Shown: positions 4,917 through 5,661 of the stretch, piece by piece
Numbering within the stretch: the first letter of the stretch is position 1
Layout: every line of letters starts with the position of its first letter
Assembly: GCA_021786265.1 (NCBI GenBank)
Contig: JAJYNP010000299.1
Coordinates: 1 to 5,661 of the forward strand
Length of the DNA stretch: 5,661 nucleotides
Reading direction: 5' to 3'
Source: Chloroflexota bacterium
GTDB taxonomy: Bacteria > Chloroflexota > Limnocylindria > Limnocylindrales > CSP1-4
Notes under the pieces: generated by a model
Database searches by the model: none
Told to the model about the DNA's origin: nothing
What the model saw: only the letters and a program-made list of their open reading frames with translations
Made by a program: the position numbers and the translations under genes

Positions 4917-5643
4917 TCAACGCTTCGGGACCGCGATCCGGCTGCTCCGGCTCAGGCGGGGGTGGAGCCAGCAGGACCTGGCCGGCAGGGCCGGGCTCTC
5001 ACGCGCCTCGATCTCCCGCATCGAACGCGGTCACTGCGCGACCCTGACGCTGCGTGCACTGCGTGTCGTCGCAGGAATCCTGGACGTCCGTCTCGAGTCC
5101 GAGGTCCGGTGGCGCGGTGGACAGCTGGACCGGCTGCTGGACGAACGGCACGCGGCCATGCAGGAGTCGATCGCGGGCCGGCTCACCGCGCTCTCTGGCT
5201 GGACGTTCACGACGGAAGCGTCGTTCTCCGTGTACGGCGAACGGGGGTCGATCGACGTGCTCGGGTGGCACGCGAAGCGGCGGGCGCTGCTCGTGGGGGA
5301 GTTGAAGACTGAGCTCGACGACCTGCAGGACACCACGGCGACGCTCGACCGGAAGCAGCGGCTGGCGCCGGTGGTGGCCCGAGAGCGCGGCTGGGGCCCG
5401 GCGGAGACCGTCGGTCGCTGGCTGATCCTGGGAGAGCGCGGCTCGAACCGGCGGCGCGTGCAGTCGCACTCGGCCGTGCTGCGCAATGCGTTCCCCGACG
5501 ACGGGCACCGGGCTGTCTCGTGGCTCGCCGATCCGGTCGGGCCGTTCAGCGGGCTGAGCTTCCTGCCAGTTGCCACCCCCGGGAGCGCGCGCGGGGTCCG
5601 CCGCCAGGATCGCCGTGCGCCGTCACGACGAGCCCCTGAGTAG
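4909..5643 (+). CDS. Xre-type HTH protein fused to a PD-(D/E)XK nuclease-like domain
   Basis: Protein of 244 residues from GTG 4909-4911 to TAG 5641-5643. Residues 6-60 form a cro/Xre helix-turn-helix: FGTAIRLLRLRRGWSQQDLA, AGLSRASISRIERG, then LTLRALRVVAGIL. Residues 70-95 are probably a helical linker. The C-terminal domain shows a PD-(D/E)XK-like order: E103 in FTTEASFSVYG, D116 in GSIDVLG, then E131-L-K133 in LLVGELKTE, with a following helix (136-160) holding DRKQR. The tail (about 222-244) is basic. The GTG is preferred because only a few residues precede the HTH; a second in-frame GTG at 4864 would add 15 residues, and frames further upstream run into repeats. There is no Shine-Dalgarno sequence. 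It may be a regulator with a nuclease-derived sensing or structural domain, or an active nuclease. No methylase, antitoxin or second defence gene adjoins it in view. The HTH call is firm, the nuclease-fold call moderate. Confidence 0.8.
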   Translation: MDDQRFGTAIRLLRLRRGWSQQDLAGRAGLSRASISRIERGHCATLTLRALRVVAGILDVRLESEVRWRGGQLDRLLDERHAAMQESIAGRLTALSGWTFTTEASFSVYGERGSIDVLGWHAKRRALLVGELKTELDDLQDTTATLDRKQRLAPVVARERGWGPAETVGRWLILGERGSNRRRVQSHSAVLRNAFPDDGHRAVSWLADPVGPFSGLSFLPVATPGSARGVRRQDRRAPSRRAPE

Positions 5644-5661
5644 CGCGGAGCCGCGGGCTGG

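Noticed and set aside
4909..5643. Classical toxin-antitoxin pair or restriction-modification module built on the HTH protein
   Set aside because: No partner gene lies beside it in the window: upstream is repeat DNA and the window ends 18 bp after the stop. Only the fusion protein itself can be supported.

Overview
This is a GC-rich bacterial chromosomal window. The composition, a TANNNT-type -10 element just upstream of an ATG in two genes, the DUF5979-type surface protein and the Rv1339-like hydrolase all suggest an actinobacterium or a high-GC Chloroflexota lineage. Sequence alone does not settle which. I see no tRNA, rRNA, CRISPR array, transposase or phage gene.

Layout. (1) 3-1331, plus strand: the 3' part of a gene for a modular, probably cell-surface protein. 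It has DUF5979-like beta-sandwich modules, proline spacers, one C-terminal membrane helix and a basic tail. (2) 1332-1554: a convergent intergenic region with one hairpin placed to end transcription from each side. (3) 1555-2451 and 2474-3340, minus strand: a two-gene unit with 22 bp between the genes. The upstream gene is a PHP-family phosphoesterase of the histidinol-phosphatase type, and the downstream gene is a metallo-beta-lactamase-fold hydrolase resembling RNase Z and Rv1339. (4) 3341-3517: a divergent promoter region with an exact 22-bp direct repeat and a -10-like box 7-9 nt from each start codon, which suggests leaderless transcripts. (5) 3518-4318, plus strand: a class I SAM-dependent methyltransferase. 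(6) 4319-4908: about 590 bp without a credible gene. It holds a G-rich repeat tract with a strong G-quadruplex motif, then a C-rich patchwork of nested direct repeats. (7) 4909-5643, plus strand: a protein with an N-terminal Xre-type helix-turn-helix and a C-terminal domain carrying a PD-(D/E)XK nuclease-like signature. A perfect 9-bp inverted repeat with 21-bp centre spacing sits over its start codon.

The PHP and MBL genes are probably co-transcribed metal-dependent hydrolases, and the methyltransferase may share control with them through the divergent promoter region. The surface protein and the helix-turn-helix/nuclease-like protein look like independent units. The most unusual parts are the last gene with its operator-like palindrome, and the repeat-rich gap before it.
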